Below, one piece after another: positions 10,170-18,214 of a DNA stretch of 64,000 bases. Within the stretch, counting starts at the first letter, position 1; each line of letters opens with the position of its first letter. Source of the stretch: JAWLEP01 sp964553045 (GTDB lineage Bacteria > Fermentibacterota > Fermentibacteria > Fermentibacterales > JCC-6); the NCBI GenBank assembly GCA_964553045.1, contig CAZKJG010000004.1, forward strand, positions 105,572 to 169,571. The letters are read 5' to 3'. The notes under the pieces were generated by a model. The model saw only the letters and a program-made list of their open reading frames with translations. It was not told the DNA's origin and did not search any database. The position numbers and the translations under genes were made by a program.

Positions 10170-11746
10170 GCGATCAGCAGAGGATGATACTGGCGGCGGT
10201 GCTCATGGCAGGGGTCCTGTTCTTCAGCTGGACCCTCACGGACCGCGGCGATGATGGAGAAAGCCAGCGTCGGCCGTCGCGGGCCGAAACCGCGGTGGAG
10301 CCCCCGCCGGACAGCGCCGCGTCGGATGAGCCTGCGGTCGTCGATACGGTCTCTGTGGGGGCCTACACCATCCCCGACAGCGCCGAAGAGGGAAGCGTCA
10401 CCGTGCTGGTAATGGAGGGGTCGGGCGGAGACACGCTGGTTTCCGCCGAGGTCGACCTCCTCGGGGGAGCCATCGGCCGCTGGGAGCTGCACGATTACCG
10501 CAACCTCTCAGACGGCACAGGGCCCAGGATTGACCTGGGGGCCAGGGGTCTGCTTTCGGTTACGGAAACGGGGGTGCCGGTTCCCTTCGCCTGTCCGGGG
10601 CAAGATACACTGGTTGTGAGGAGCGAAGAGGAGTCGCTCAGGCTGCAAGCCCCGGGCGGCGGATGGAGGGAGTACACATTCCATGCCGGCGCCTACCACT
10701 TCGAGGTGAGCCAGGACGGTCTGCCGGGCGGCCTGGAGATACCGGCCGGAGCCGTTCCGATCTCCGAAGAGGGGGTCAAGCCCGGTGACTACTTCAAGGC
10801 CGTATGGATGAGGGCCGGGGACCTCGAGGACGAGAAGGCTTCGGATTTGGAGGGCTCGGTAGAGAGGGATGAGGTCGAATGGGGGGGCATAAGGTCAAAA
10901 TACTTTACGATATTGATTATTAATAAGCAAGAGAAAGAGGATGTTCTGTTCGATGCTCCGGGCGACGCGTCGCCCTCGGCGGTAATGGCGACGACCTCGG
11001 CGAGGGTATACGCGGGGCCCGTGGGATACCAGCGGCTGCAGTCGATGGGAATCGGGGCCGAGCACATGGTGGACTTCGGCTGGCCCATAATAAGATGGAT
11101 AGGCAGGATAATATTCTGGTTCATCAGCGTTCCGCTCTCCTTCATCGGTAACTGGGGAGTGCGGATAGTAGTCCTCACCGCCGTTCTCAAGACCCTTCTG
11201 TGGCCGCTCACCACGAAGAGCTTCACCTCCATGCAGAAGATGAAGGAGGTTCAGCCGCGGCTGAAGGAGCTTCAGGAGAAGTACAAGAGCGACCCCAAGA
11301 GACAGCAGACGGAGATGCAGAAGCTGTACAGGGAGGAGGGGGTCAACCCGCTGGGAGGCTGCTTCCCGCTGCTTCTTCAGATGCCCTTCTTCTTCGCCAT
11401 GTACAGGGTTCTCTCCAACCTGGTCGAGTTGCGGGGGGCCGACTTCGTCCTCTGGATAGACGACCTCTCGCGGCCGGAGATTCTGGTTCCTTTCGGGGGA
11501 AGCGTTCTGGGCCTGGAGGGAGTGGGACTCCTCGCGGTGCTGATGGGCGTATCCATGTTCATACAGCAGAAGATGAGCGTCACCGATCCCAGTCAGAAGA
11601 CCATGGTCTACGTGATGCCGATTTTCATGACCTGGCTGTTCATGCGTTTCCCGGCGGGGCTGACCCTCTACTGGTTCGTCAACAACCTGCTCACGATAGG
11701 TCAGCAGGAGCTGATAAAGAAGCGGCTGGAGAAGGCTTCCGGATAG
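10166..11746 (+). CDS. yidC: Membrane protein insertase YidC
   Basis: Inserts and folds inner-membrane proteins, alone or with SecYEG. The 526 residues follow the Gram-negative layout: an N-terminal anchor (RMILAAVLMAGVLFFSWTL), a large periplasmic beta-domain to about residue 290, then the conserved core with IRWIGRIIFWFISVPLSFIG, a cytoplasmic helical hairpin (KEVQPRLKELQEKYKSD) and three more membrane helices (PLLLQMPFFFAMYRVL; GVSMFIQQKM; MTWLFMRFPAGLTLYWFVNNL). The periplasmic domain supports a diderm cell. About 45 bases at 10893-10940 are unusually AT-rich within the gene. Confidence 0.97.
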   Translation: MSDQQRMILAAVLMAGVLFFSWTLTDRGDDGESQRRPSRAETAVEPPPDSAASDEPAVVDTVSVGAYTIPDSAEEGSVTVLVMEGSGGDTLVSAEVDLLGGAIGRWELHDYRNLSDGTGPRIDLGARGLLSVTETGVPVPFACPGQDTLVVRSEEESLRLQAPGGGWREYTFHAGAYHFEVSQDGLPGGLEIPAGAVPISEEGVKPGDYFKAVWMRAGDLEDEKASDLEGSVERDEVEWGGIRSKYFTILIINKQEKEDVLFDAPGDASPSAVMATTSARVYAGPVGYQRLQSMGIGAEHMVDFGWPIIRWIGRIIFWFISVPLSFIGNWGVRIVVLTAVLKTLLWPLTTKSFTSMQKMKEVQPRLKELQEKYKSDPKRQQTEMQKLYREEGVNPLGGCFPLLLQMPFFFAMYRVLSNLVELRGADFVLWIDDLSRPEILVPFGGSVLGLEGVGLLAVLMGVSMFIQQKMSVTDPSQKTMVYVMPIFMTWLFMRFPAGLTLYWFVNNLLTIGQQELIKKRLEKASG

Positions 11747-11780
11747 GGTCGGGCCCCTCGGCCGCCGGAAGGAAAGCAGG

Positions 11781-13070
11781 ATGCGACACTCACCCCGGTC
11801 GAACGACTCCGCCCGCAGTAACCGCCCGGCGGAGCTCCCACAGGAGGCAATAGCTGCGCCGGCCACGCCAAGGGGCACCTCGGCATTGGCCATGGTGAGA
11901 CTCAGCGGCCGCGGCTGCGGACGTATTGTGGAGTCGCTGATGCGGATACCGGAGGGGTCTCTGGCCGAGGGCCGCATGCGGCGTGTGGGAGAGGTGTACG
12001 GCCCGGAGGGCTCCGTAGACAGCGTGGTGGCCATCTACTGGCGGGAGGGAGCCAGCTATACGGGGGAGGAGATGGTCGAGGTCTGCTGCCACGGGGTCCC
12101 CCGCATAGTAGACAGGCTGATGGAGCTGGTAATGGCCTGCGGAGCCAGGGCCGCGGAGAGCGGCGAGTTCACCCGCAGAGCGCTTCTCAACGGACGGATG
12201 ACGGCGCTGTCCGTAATTGAGCTGGCCGCCGTCACGGCCGGTTGGCATCCGGTGGCGGAGGGCGGACTGGAAGAGGAGGTGGGGCGGGCAAGGGAAGCCG
12301 CCGCAAGGGCGGCGGAGGCCCTGGAGGGCGAGATAGAGTTCGGCGAAGCGCGGGACGAGGTGGAAGCGGACGCGGAACGGGCCCTGGAGGCCCTTGCAGA
12401 GGCTGTGGACGTCGTGCGAGCGGCCGTCCGCGCGGCGGAGGGCGAGAGGCGCGTTGTGGTGATGGGTCCGACCAACTCGGGAAAATCCTCCTTTGTCAAC
12501 CGCCTGGCTGGCGCCGAGGTTGCCCTTGTCCACGAGAGGCCTGGAACTACGCGGGACGGCGCGAGCGCCATAGCTCGAATTGCGGGCGGTGCAGTCAGGG
12601 TGTACGATTCGGCGGGAGCCGGGGTAGACGGAATGGACGCCGTGGCGTACGGAAGGACGGTGGATTCGCTGGACTCGAGCACGTGCGTGATCTGGATGGA
12701 GTCGGCCCCGTCGGTGAGGGCTCCCCGGGGGATAAGGGAGGCGGCCGGGACGGTAATGGAGATATCTTCGCGGGCGGACCTGTACGAGGGAGGGGACCGC
12801 AGGATGTCGCTGGTGACGGGCGAGGGCTGGGACCGTACGGTGGAGAGATTGGAAACGTGGGCTTCCTCGGGCCGGCTCTCGGGAAGCGTGGGCGTAATTG
12901 CCCGGGCGTGCGGTCGGGCGAAGGACCTGGTGGCGGCGGGCGATTTCGCAGTGGCGGCGGAGGAGCTGGCCTCGGTTGAGAGAGCCCTTCAGGCCCTTGG
13001 CGACGGAGACGGCTTCGGAGTCGAGTCGGCTGTGGAGCGGGCGCTGAAAAGGCTGTGCGTTGGCAAGTAG
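11781..13070 (+). CDS. mnmE: tRNA modification GTPase MnmE, with altered G4 motif
   Basis: With MnmG it forms the cmnm5 group on U34 of certain tRNAs. The 429 residues include the N-terminal tetrahydrofolate-binding domain (IAAPATPRGTSALAMVRLSG), a helical domain, an inserted G domain with G1 GPTNSGKS (229-236; Asn232 is the potassium-loop residue), G2 PGTTRD, G3 DSAG, and the required C-terminal CVGK. The G4 guanine-specificity motif NKxD is not recognisable: the equivalent stretch reads ISSRADL near 328-334. The first 20 residues look non-conserved, and the true start could be later. It overlaps mnmG by 11 bases. Confidence 0.92.
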   Translation: MRHSPRSNDSARSNRPAELPQEAIAAPATPRGTSALAMVRLSGRGCGRIVESLMRIPEGSLAEGRMRRVGEVYGPEGSVDSVVAIYWREGASYTGEEMVEVCCHGVPRIVDRLMELVMACGARAAESGEFTRRALLNGRMTALSVIELAAVTAGWHPVAEGGLEEEVGRAREAAARAAEALEGEIEFGEARDEVEADAERALEALAEAVDVVRAAVRAAEGERRVVVMGPTNSGKSSFVNRLAGAEVALVHERPGTTRDGASAIARIAGGAVRVYDSAGAGVDGMDAVAYGRTVDSLDSSTCVIWMESAPSVRAPRGIREAAGTVMEISSRADLYEGGDRRMSLVTGEGWDRTVERLETWASSGRLSGSVGVIARACGRAKDLVAAGDFAVAAEELASVERALQALGDGDGFGVESAVERALKRLCVGK

Positions 13071-14862
13071 GGGCGGGCACGTGGTGGTCGTGGGCGGCGG
13101 CAACGCCGGAGTGGAGGCGGCGGTTGCAGCATCCCGCGTGGGGACGGACGTGACGCTGCTGACCCTCAACGAGGCTCGAGTGGGCGAGCTGTCGTGCAAT
13201 CCCGCCATAGGGGGGGTGGCAAAGGGCACCCTGGTCAGGGAGATCGCCGCGCTGGGCGGGGTTATGCCCAGATCGGCCGACGGGGCGGAGCTCCAGTTCA
13301 GAATGCTCAACGTGAGCAAGGGCCCGGCGGTCTGGGGGCCCCGGAAGCAGGAGGACCTGGAGGGGTACATGCGTCTGCAGCGCGAGGAGCTGAGAAGGGC
13401 CGGGGTGCGCGTAATCGAGACGGAGGCCGTCGGCCTGACGGGCGGGCCGGACCGCATTGGCGGAGTCCGGACCTCGGTGGGCACACTGGAAGCGGACTCC
13501 GTGGTCATCGCCGCGGGCACATTCCTGGGGGGAAGGCTGTTCAGGGGCAGGGAGCGCTGGTCGGGCGGCAGGTCGGGAGACCGCGCCGCGAATGCGCTGC
13601 AGACCGACCTCAAGAGCAGAATGTTCCACGTGAAACGCTTCAAGACCGGAACGCCCGCGAGGCTGCTTTCCAGGAGTCTCGACAGGGATCGCATGCGGCG
13701 GCAGGGGGAGGACGGGAGGGGTTACAGATTCGCCACCGGACCCGAGGGGCCGGGCGCCCCGAAGACCCGCGGCCAGTGCTGGATAACGCACACCACCGGG
13801 GAAACCTCTCGGGCTGCCGAGCGGGGAATGGCCTCATCCCCCCTCTTCAAAGGCTGCATAGAGGGAAGGGGCCCCCGGTACTGCCCCAGCTTCGAAGACA
13901 AGGTCAGGAGGTTCCCGGAGCGCAACAGGCACCGGGTCTTCATAGAGCCAATGGGGGGCGGCGGCAGGCTCGCCTATCCCAGCGGCCTGTCCACGAGCCT
14001 TTCCCGGGAGACCCAGATGGCCATGCTGCGCACGGTGCCCGGCCTGGAGGAAGCCGAGGTGGCCAGGTTCGGATACGCCGTCGAGTACGGGTGGCTGGAC
14101 AGGGGGGAGTTCGACCGCACCCTTCGGGCCAGGGGAGTGGAGAACCTCTTCTTCGCCGGCCAGGTATGCGGGACGTCCGGGTACGAGGAGGCGGCGGCCC
14201 TGGGGCTGCTGGCCGGAGCCAACGCGGCCCGGGCGGCGCTGGAGGAGCAGCCGCGGGAGCCCGACAGGATGGAATCCTACCTGGGCGTAATGGTGGACGA
14301 CCTGGTTGCGCGGGGAACGGAGGAGCCGTACCGGCTGTTCTCGTCCCGCTCGGAGAACCGGCTGCATCTGAGGCAGGACAACGCCCCGGCGAGGATGGAG
14401 GGTCTGGCGCGAAAGCTCTTCGGGCGGGTGCCCGACTGGCAGAGTCGCTGGTGCGCCGCGCTCGAGCAGGTGCGCCGGCTGCTGGATGAACCCGGGTGGG
14501 GCGGTAAGAGCCTGGCGGAGCTGGCCAGGAGGCCCGAGGTCGGGGTGTCGGACATCATGGGACTCTGTAGCCGTCTGAAGGCATTTCCTGTCGACGTCGT
14601 GGAAACGGCCGTGCTCGATGAGAAGTACAGCGGATACATCCGCCGTGCCCACGCCAGAAGGGAACACCTGAAGAGGATGGAGCGGGTCAGCCTGGACTCC
14701 GTCGCCGACTACATGGACATAGAGCTTATCTCAATCGAGGCCAGGCAGGCGCTGAATCGCCACCGACCGCGTACGCTGGGGGAAGCGGCGGCGCTTTCCT
14801 CCGTTCGCCATTCGGACCTCGAGGGACTGATGATACACCTCTTCGGCGGCCGTTCCACGTGA
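13060..14862 (+). CDS. mnmG: tRNA modification FAD enzyme MnmG
   Basis: FAD- and NADH-dependent partner of MnmE in wobble-uridine modification. The 600 residues begin with a Rossmann motif VVVVGGGNAGVEAAVAASRVG (usual GGGHAG, here Asn), then LSCNPAIGGVAKGTLVREIAALGG and the FAD region FFAGQVCGTSGYEEAAALGLLAG, and end with the MnmE-binding helical domain (LGEAAALSSVRHSDLEGLMIHLF). TTG 13060 lies inside the mnmE stop region; no better start is available before the Rossmann fold. A parS-like site is embedded at 13622-13637 and another spans its stop. Confidence 0.96.
   Translation: MASRGGHVVVVGGGNAGVEAAVAASRVGTDVTLLTLNEARVGELSCNPAIGGVAKGTLVREIAALGGVMPRSADGAELQFRMLNVSKGPAVWGPRKQEDLEGYMRLQREELRRAGVRVIETEAVGLTGGPDRIGGVRTSVGTLEADSVVIAAGTFLGGRLFRGRERWSGGRSGDRAANALQTDLKSRMFHVKRFKTGTPARLLSRSLDRDRMRRQGEDGRGYRFATGPEGPGAPKTRGQCWITHTTGETSRAAERGMASSPLFKGCIEGRGPRYCPSFEDKVRRFPERNRHRVFIEPMGGGGRLAYPSGLSTSLSRETQMAMLRTVPGLEEAEVARFGYAVEYGWLDRGEFDRTLRARGVENLFFAGQVCGTSGYEEAAALGLLAGANAARAALEEQPREPDRMESYLGVMVDDLVARGTEEPYRLFSSRSENRLHLRQDNAPARMEGLARKLFGRVPDWQSRWCAALEQVRRLLDEPGWGGKSLAELARRPEVGVSDIMGLCSRLKAFPVDVVETAVLDEKYSGYIRRAHARREHLKRMERVSLDSVADYMDIELISIEARQALNRHRPRTLGEAAALSSVRHSDLEGLMIHLFGGRST
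13622..13637. promoter_or_regulatory. parS centromere site 1, inside mnmG
   Basis: TGTTCCACGTGAAACG matches the 16-base parS palindrome TGTTNCACGTGAAACA in all but the last base. ParB would load here and slide as a CTP clamp. It lies 2.7 kb upstream of parB. Confidence 0.88.
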
Positions 14863-14866
14863 AACA
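14851..14866. promoter_or_regulatory. parS centromere site 2, at the mnmG/rsmG junction
   Basis: CGTTCCACGTGAAACA matches the parS consensus in all but the first base. It spans the mnmG stop and the GTG start of rsmG, so the same bases serve two codon frames and a centromere. Confidence 0.88.
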
Positions 14867-15482
14867 GATACCGACCGAATCCGTGGCCCGAGGGGAACTG
14901 TGGATGCTGGGCGTGGACGCCCGCTCCCTGGACCTCGAGCTGCTGGGGGCATGGGCCATGGCCCTGATGGAGCGCTCCTCTACGGCGAACCTCGTAGGCC
15001 CCGAGGAAATGGACAGGCTGTGGAGAAGGCACGTGCTGGAATCCGCCGCCTACGCCCTGCTGCTCGACCGGGACCTTCCCGTGGTTGACGCTGGCTCCGG
15101 CTGCGGCCTGCCGGGAGTTCCCCTGGCTCTGATGGGCTACGATGTCACCCTGCTCGAGCCCCGGCGCAAACGCTACCTCTTCCTGAGGTACTGCGTCGAG
15201 CGGCTCGGTGTTCCCGCCCGGGCCGTGCGCGGGCGACTGGAGGATTGGGCGCCCGGGGCTCCGGCGGGGTGCCAGTTCGTATGCCGAGCGCTTCGGCGGC
15301 CGGAGGGCATGAAGGAGCTGCTCGGGAGCTACCCGCATTCCGGCGGCTCGCTCACAATGCGTCGGCCGCCCTCGGTGCGGGAAGGCGAGGCCTCGCAGGT
15401 CAGGGAGCTGCCCGTACCCCCGCTTGACCGACGGGGCGTATTGGTGCAGTTTCGGCTTCCCGAGGCGCCCGGCCGGCCCTAG
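14859..15482 (+). CDS. rsmG: 16S rRNA (guanine527-N7)-methyltransferase
   Basis: Uses S-adenosylmethionine to methylate G527 of 16S rRNA. The 207 residues show the GidB family fold: N-terminal helices with ERSSTANLVGPEEMDRLWRRHVLES (usual LTxxxxxxxxxxxHxxDS), then the SAM-binding loop VVDAGSGCGLPGVPLALMG and EPRRKRYLFLRYCVERLG. The GTG start overlaps the mnmG stop as GTGA. The C-terminal part is shorter and more divergent than usual, but the order mnmE-mnmG-rsmG-parA-parB is the classical origin-proximal cluster. Confidence 0.9.
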   Translation: MKQIPTESVARGELWMLGVDARSLDLELLGAWAMALMERSSTANLVGPEEMDRLWRRHVLESAAYALLLDRDLPVVDAGSGCGLPGVPLALMGYDVTLLEPRRKRYLFLRYCVERLGVPARAVRGRLEDWAPGAPAGCQFVCRALRRPEGMKELLGSYPHSGGSLTMRRPPSVREGEASQVRELPVPPLDRRGVLVQFRLPEAPGRP

Positions 15483-15545
15483 CCCGGCAGCGCCGAGGCC
15501 GTGCGAGCTCCCGTCCCAGGCGGCCAGCGAGAGACCCGGAGGGCC

Positions 15546-16304
15546 ATGACGAACATCCTGGCAGTTGCCAACCAGAAGGGTGGAGTGGGAAAGACCACTA
15601 CGGTGGTCAACCTCGGCGCCAGCCTGGCGGTCAGCGACGCGGATGTGCTGGTCGTCGACATGGACCCCCAGGCGAACGCCACCAGCGGGCTCGGCGCCGG
15701 GACCACGGACGGGGAGATGATGGACCTCCTGCTGGGAAGGGCCGGACTGTCCGAGCTGGTCGTTCCCACAGAGGTCGAGGGCCTGCACGTAGTGCCCGGG
15801 ACCCGGGATCTGGCGGGCCTGGAGATCGAACTCGCCTCCGTGGAGAACCGTCAGGACCTTCTCCACCGCAGGCTCGACGCCGACCCTGCGTCTGCGGATT
15901 TCGAATACGTGCTCATCGACTGCCCGCCCTCGCTGGGCCTGCTGACCATAAACGCGCTCGTGGCGGCCACCGGGGTGCTTCTGCCCATACAGAGCGAGTA
16001 CTACGCGCTGGAGGGTCTTTCGCATCTGCTGGACACCATATCCCGAATAAGGCGGCTTTGGAACCCCGGCCTGCGCGTTATTGGTGTTTTCCTTACTATG
16101 TACGACAAGAGGCTTCGGCTGAGCCGCGAGGTGGAGGAGGACGTCAGGCGGCACCTGGGGAAGGCCCTGTACAAGACCAGAATTCCACGTAATGTAAGGC
16201 TTGGTGAAGCGCCGAGCTACGGCAAGCCCGTTCTGCTCTACGACGCCTATTCGGCGGGCGCACGGAGCTACCTGCGGCTGGCCCGGGAGCTGATGGAAGG
16301 CTGA
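15546..16304 (+). CDS. parA: Chromosome partition ATPase ParA (Soj)
   Basis: Walker-type ATPase that drives segregation of ParB-parS complexes. The 252 residues begin MTNILAVANQKGGVGKTT, with the deviant Walker A KGGVGKTT including the signature lysine, followed by VDMDPQANATSGLG, Walker B VLIDCPPSLGLLTINAL, and the ending GEAPSYGKPVLLYDAYSAGA. ATG 15546 follows GGAGG closely; a GTG at 15501 would add 15 residues unlike the family N-terminus. It is followed by parB after 11 bases. Confidence 0.96.
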   Translation: MTNILAVANQKGGVGKTTTVVNLGASLAVSDADVLVVDMDPQANATSGLGAGTTDGEMMDLLLGRAGLSELVVPTEVEGLHVVPGTRDLAGLEIELASVENRQDLLHRRLDADPASADFEYVLIDCPPSLGLLTINALVAATGVLLPIQSEYYALEGLSHLLDTISRIRRLWNPGLRVIGVFLTMYDKRLRLSREVEEDVRRHLGKALYKTRIPRNVRLGEAPSYGKPVLLYDAYSAGARSYLRLARELMEG

Positions 16305-16315
16305 GAGGCGGTACC

Positions 16316-17152
16316 TTGTCCAGAAGGAAGAAGGCCCTGGGAAGGGGCCTGGATGCCCTGTTCGACTCCGGCGGCGAGACGGAGTCGGAGAGCTTGCTCA
16401 GCGTGGACCTCATAGACCCGAATCCATTTCAACCGAGGCATACCTGGAGCGAAGAGGATCTCGCGGCCCTGGCCGACTCCATCGGACGGCAGGGCGTTCT
16501 GCAGCCCCTGGTGGTGCGGCCGTGGGAGGGGCGCTACCAGCTGATCGCAGGCGAGCGCAGGCTGAGAGCCGCCCGCATGGCGGGCCTTCGCGAAGTGCCG
16601 GTGGTCGCTCGGGAGGCCAGCGACCGCCAGATGCTGGCGCTGGCGCTCATCGAGAACGTTCAGCGGGAAGACCTCGGTCCCATGGAGAAGGCCAGGGGGA
16701 TCACAAGGCTTATCTCGGAATTCGGCCTCACGCAGGAGGAGGCGGGTCGTGAGCTGGGCATGAGCAGGTCATCGATCGCCAACTTCCAGCGGCTCCTCGA
16801 CCTTCCCGGCGAGGTCCAGGAGATGCTGGATTCGAAAGCGCTCTCCATGGGCCACGGCAGGGCCATCCTGGGACTTTCCGACGAACGGTCCATGGTCAGG
16901 CTGGCCCGAATGGCGGCCCGGCGCTCCATGAGTGTCCGGCAGCTGGAGCAGAAGGTCGCCGGAGGCGGAGATGGCGGCCCCAGAAGCAGCGGGGGCCACC
17001 GCAGATCTCCGGAGATACGAAGGCTGGAGGAGCGGCTGCAGCGAACCCTGAAGGCGAAAGTGAGAATCCGCGACAGCCATGGAAAGGGCAGGGTAGAGAT
17101 ATCCTACGCATCGCTTGAGGAGCTGGACAGGCTTCTGGAAGCGCTGTCATGA
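16316..17152 (+). CDS. parB: Chromosome partition protein ParB (Spo0J)
   Basis: CTP-dependent DNA clamp that loads at parS. The 278 residues open with RRKKALGRGLDALF, a ParA-stimulating N-terminal peptide, followed by IDPNPFQPRHTWSEEDLAALADSI, the CTP-binding GERRLRAARMAGL, ALIENVQREDLGPMEKA, the helix-turn-helix LTQEEAGRELGMSRSSIANF, and a C-terminal dimerisation domain. The start is TTG 16316. Two parS sites within 3 kb upstream support function as the chromosomal centromere protein. Confidence 0.96.
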   Translation: MSRRKKALGRGLDALFDSGGETESESLLSVDLIDPNPFQPRHTWSEEDLAALADSIGRQGVLQPLVVRPWEGRYQLIAGERRLRAARMAGLREVPVVAREASDRQMLALALIENVQREDLGPMEKARGITRLISEFGLTQEEAGRELGMSRSSIANFQRLLDLPGEVQEMLDSKALSMGHGRAILGLSDERSMVRLARMAARRSMSVRQLEQKVAGGGDGGPRSSGGHRRSPEIRRLEERLQRTLKAKVRIRDSHGKGRVEISYASLEELDRLLEALS

Positions 17153-17191
17153 TGGCCCCATCGAAGACCGGACCGACGCGGGGGGATGTGC

Positions 17192-17458
17192 ATGTCTGAG
17201 AACCGGGCGGGGATGGAAGCGGCGGAAGGCCTGTTCGAGAAGGGCTGGCTGGAGATAGATGCCAGAATTCGCCGTCTGGCCAAGGATCTGGAGCTGGCCG
17301 AACGAAGGGGTCTGGGCCGGACCACCATGGAGGCCATCGGCCGGCAGCTTCTGGAGCTGAAAAAGGTGGTCTCGCTCTACGAGCAGAAATGGCTCGAGTT
17401 CGAGAGGCGGCGAAGCTCCCTGGAGCACAGGCTGGAGCGCAGGAACGGCCGGGACTAA
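17192..17458 (+). CDS. Small helical protein downstream of parB
   Basis: 88 residues, highly charged, almost entirely helical, with heptad-like spacing in IDARIRRLAKDLELAERRG and LLELKKVVSLYEQKWLEFERRRSSLEHRLERR, so a coiled coil is likely. No signal peptide or membrane segment. An ATG two codons upstream (17186) is possible, but 17192 has GGGGG six bases ahead. It follows parB by 39 bases. I recognise no family; a role in chromosome segregation would be a guess from position only. Its stop overlaps the stop of the opposing gene. Confidence 0.6.
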   Translation: MSENRAGMEAAEGLFEKGWLEIDARIRRLAKDLELAERRGLGRTTMEAIGRQLLELKKVVSLYEQKWLEFERRRSSLEHRLERRNGRD

Positions 17459-17724
17459 CCCTTGTCATCCCCCTCTTCGAGCAGATACACGAGATCGTAC
17501 TCCCGCAGAAGGGCGTCTATTCGCAGATGGAAATGCTCCCAGTTGTCGGCGAAGATCTCCACCTTTGAGGAGAGCTCCGTAAGCGAGTCGATGATCTCGC
17601 TCTCGGAATGAGTACCCGCGTCTGAACCTCTGAACCGTGCGGCGGCGTCGCTGAGACGGTTGAAGTGACGCTCCACGCTCCGCCATCCCCGGTCGAAGCA
17701 GGTATCGGCAACGAAATCCTTCAT
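17455..17724 (-). CDS. Small helical hypothetical protein
   Basis: 89 residues (MKDFVADTCFDRGWRSVERH at the start), acidic and mostly helical, ending LLEEGDDKG. No recognised family. It converges on the coiled-coil protein downstream of parB, with the two stop codons overlapping by 4 bases. Its ribosome site is weak, and other frames are open across the same bases, so the call is less certain than its neighbour. Confidence 0.45.
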   Translation of the reverse strand: MKDFVADTCFDRGWRSVERHFNRLSDAAARFRGSDAGTHSESEIIDSLTELSSKVEIFADNWEHFHLRIDALLREYDLVYLLEEGDDKG

Positions 17725-17853
17725 GGGCAGGCGCCTCTGCTCTCTCTTCGGCCGCCGCAGACTGGGCGGATTCCCCGACGCGCAAACCGATCAATCGAAC
17801 AATTGTCGATGGCGTGGGAAGGCGCAAGGGGGGAGCGTCAACATTTCGACGCA

Positions 17854-17869
17854 GGGCGGCTCGCCGCCC
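17854..17869. repeat. GC-rich perfect hairpin in a 263-base non-coding gap
   Basis: GGGCGGCTCGCCGCCC in the gap 17725-17987. It has no U-rich tail on either side. Apart from this and the ferredoxin promoter I see nothing else in the gap. Confidence 0.35.
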
Positions 17870-17926
17870 CCCCGTCCGCCTCCGCAGAGGGGCTGGGGAA
17901 CGCGCGAACGGTCGCTGCCGCAGTAA

Positions 17927-17955
17927 TTGACGGGTGCATGAAGGCTGGATATAGT
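17927..17955 (+). promoter_or_regulatory. Ferredoxin gene promoter
   Basis: TTGACG (17927-17932), 17-base spacer, TATAGT (17950-17955): one mismatch from consensus in each box, the best housekeeping promoter in the window. The ferredoxin start is 33 bases downstream of the -10. Confidence 0.8.
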
Positions 17956-17987
17956 GGCGTACTCAAGAGCCTGAAAGGGGGGAGAAC

Positions 17988-18158
17988 ATGGCATACAAGA
18001 TCACTGACGCCTGCATTTCCTGCGGCATGTGCGAGGGGGAATGCCCCGTAGACGCCATCTCCGAGGGGGATGACAGGTACGTCATCGACGGAGAGAAGTG
18101 CATAGACTGCGGCGCTTGCGCAGCGGTCTGTCCCACCGACGCGATCGAGGCACCCTAG
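17988..18158 (+). CDS. 2[4Fe-4S] ferredoxin
   Basis: 56-residue electron carrier of the clostridial type. It has two cluster motifs, CISCGMCEGECPVDAI (residues 9-24) and CIDCGACAAVCPTDAI (38-53), each CxxCxxCxxxCP. It starts at ATG 17988 after GGGGGAG. It is monocistronic, with a near-consensus promoter before it and a strong terminator after it, suggesting high expression. A likely partner is a ferredoxin-reducing 2-oxo-acid oxidoreductase such as IorAB at 25-27 kb; that link is inference. Confidence 0.95.
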   Translation: MAYKITDACISCGMCEGECPVDAISEGDDRYVIDGEKCIDCGACAAVCPTDAIEAP

Positions 18159-18185
18159 GCACCGCAGCGGGATACGGGCAATGCG

Positions 18186-18214
18186 GGGCGGCGGAGCGAT
18201 CCGCCGCCCTTTCT
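18186..18214 (+). terminator. Ferredoxin terminator
   Basis: Ten-base-pair perfect stem GGGCGGCGGA / TCCGCCGCCC with a GCGA loop (18186-18209), then TTTCT. It is also placed at the end of the opposing deacetylase gene (stop at 18213). Confidence 0.85.

Noticed and set aside
12242..12979. Gly/Arg-rich 245-codon frame inside mnmE
   Set aside because: Low-complexity shadow of the mnmE G domain.
13194..14489. 431-codon frame inside mnmG
   Set aside because: Out-of-frame shadow rich in Gly, Arg and Ala; mnmG is clear over the same bases.
16189..16204. TTCCACGTAATG in parA as a third parS
   Set aside because: Only the left half of the palindrome matches; the right half diverges.
17854..17869. 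Hairpin GGGCGGCTCGCCGCCC as a terminator
   Set aside because: No U-rich tract on either side.
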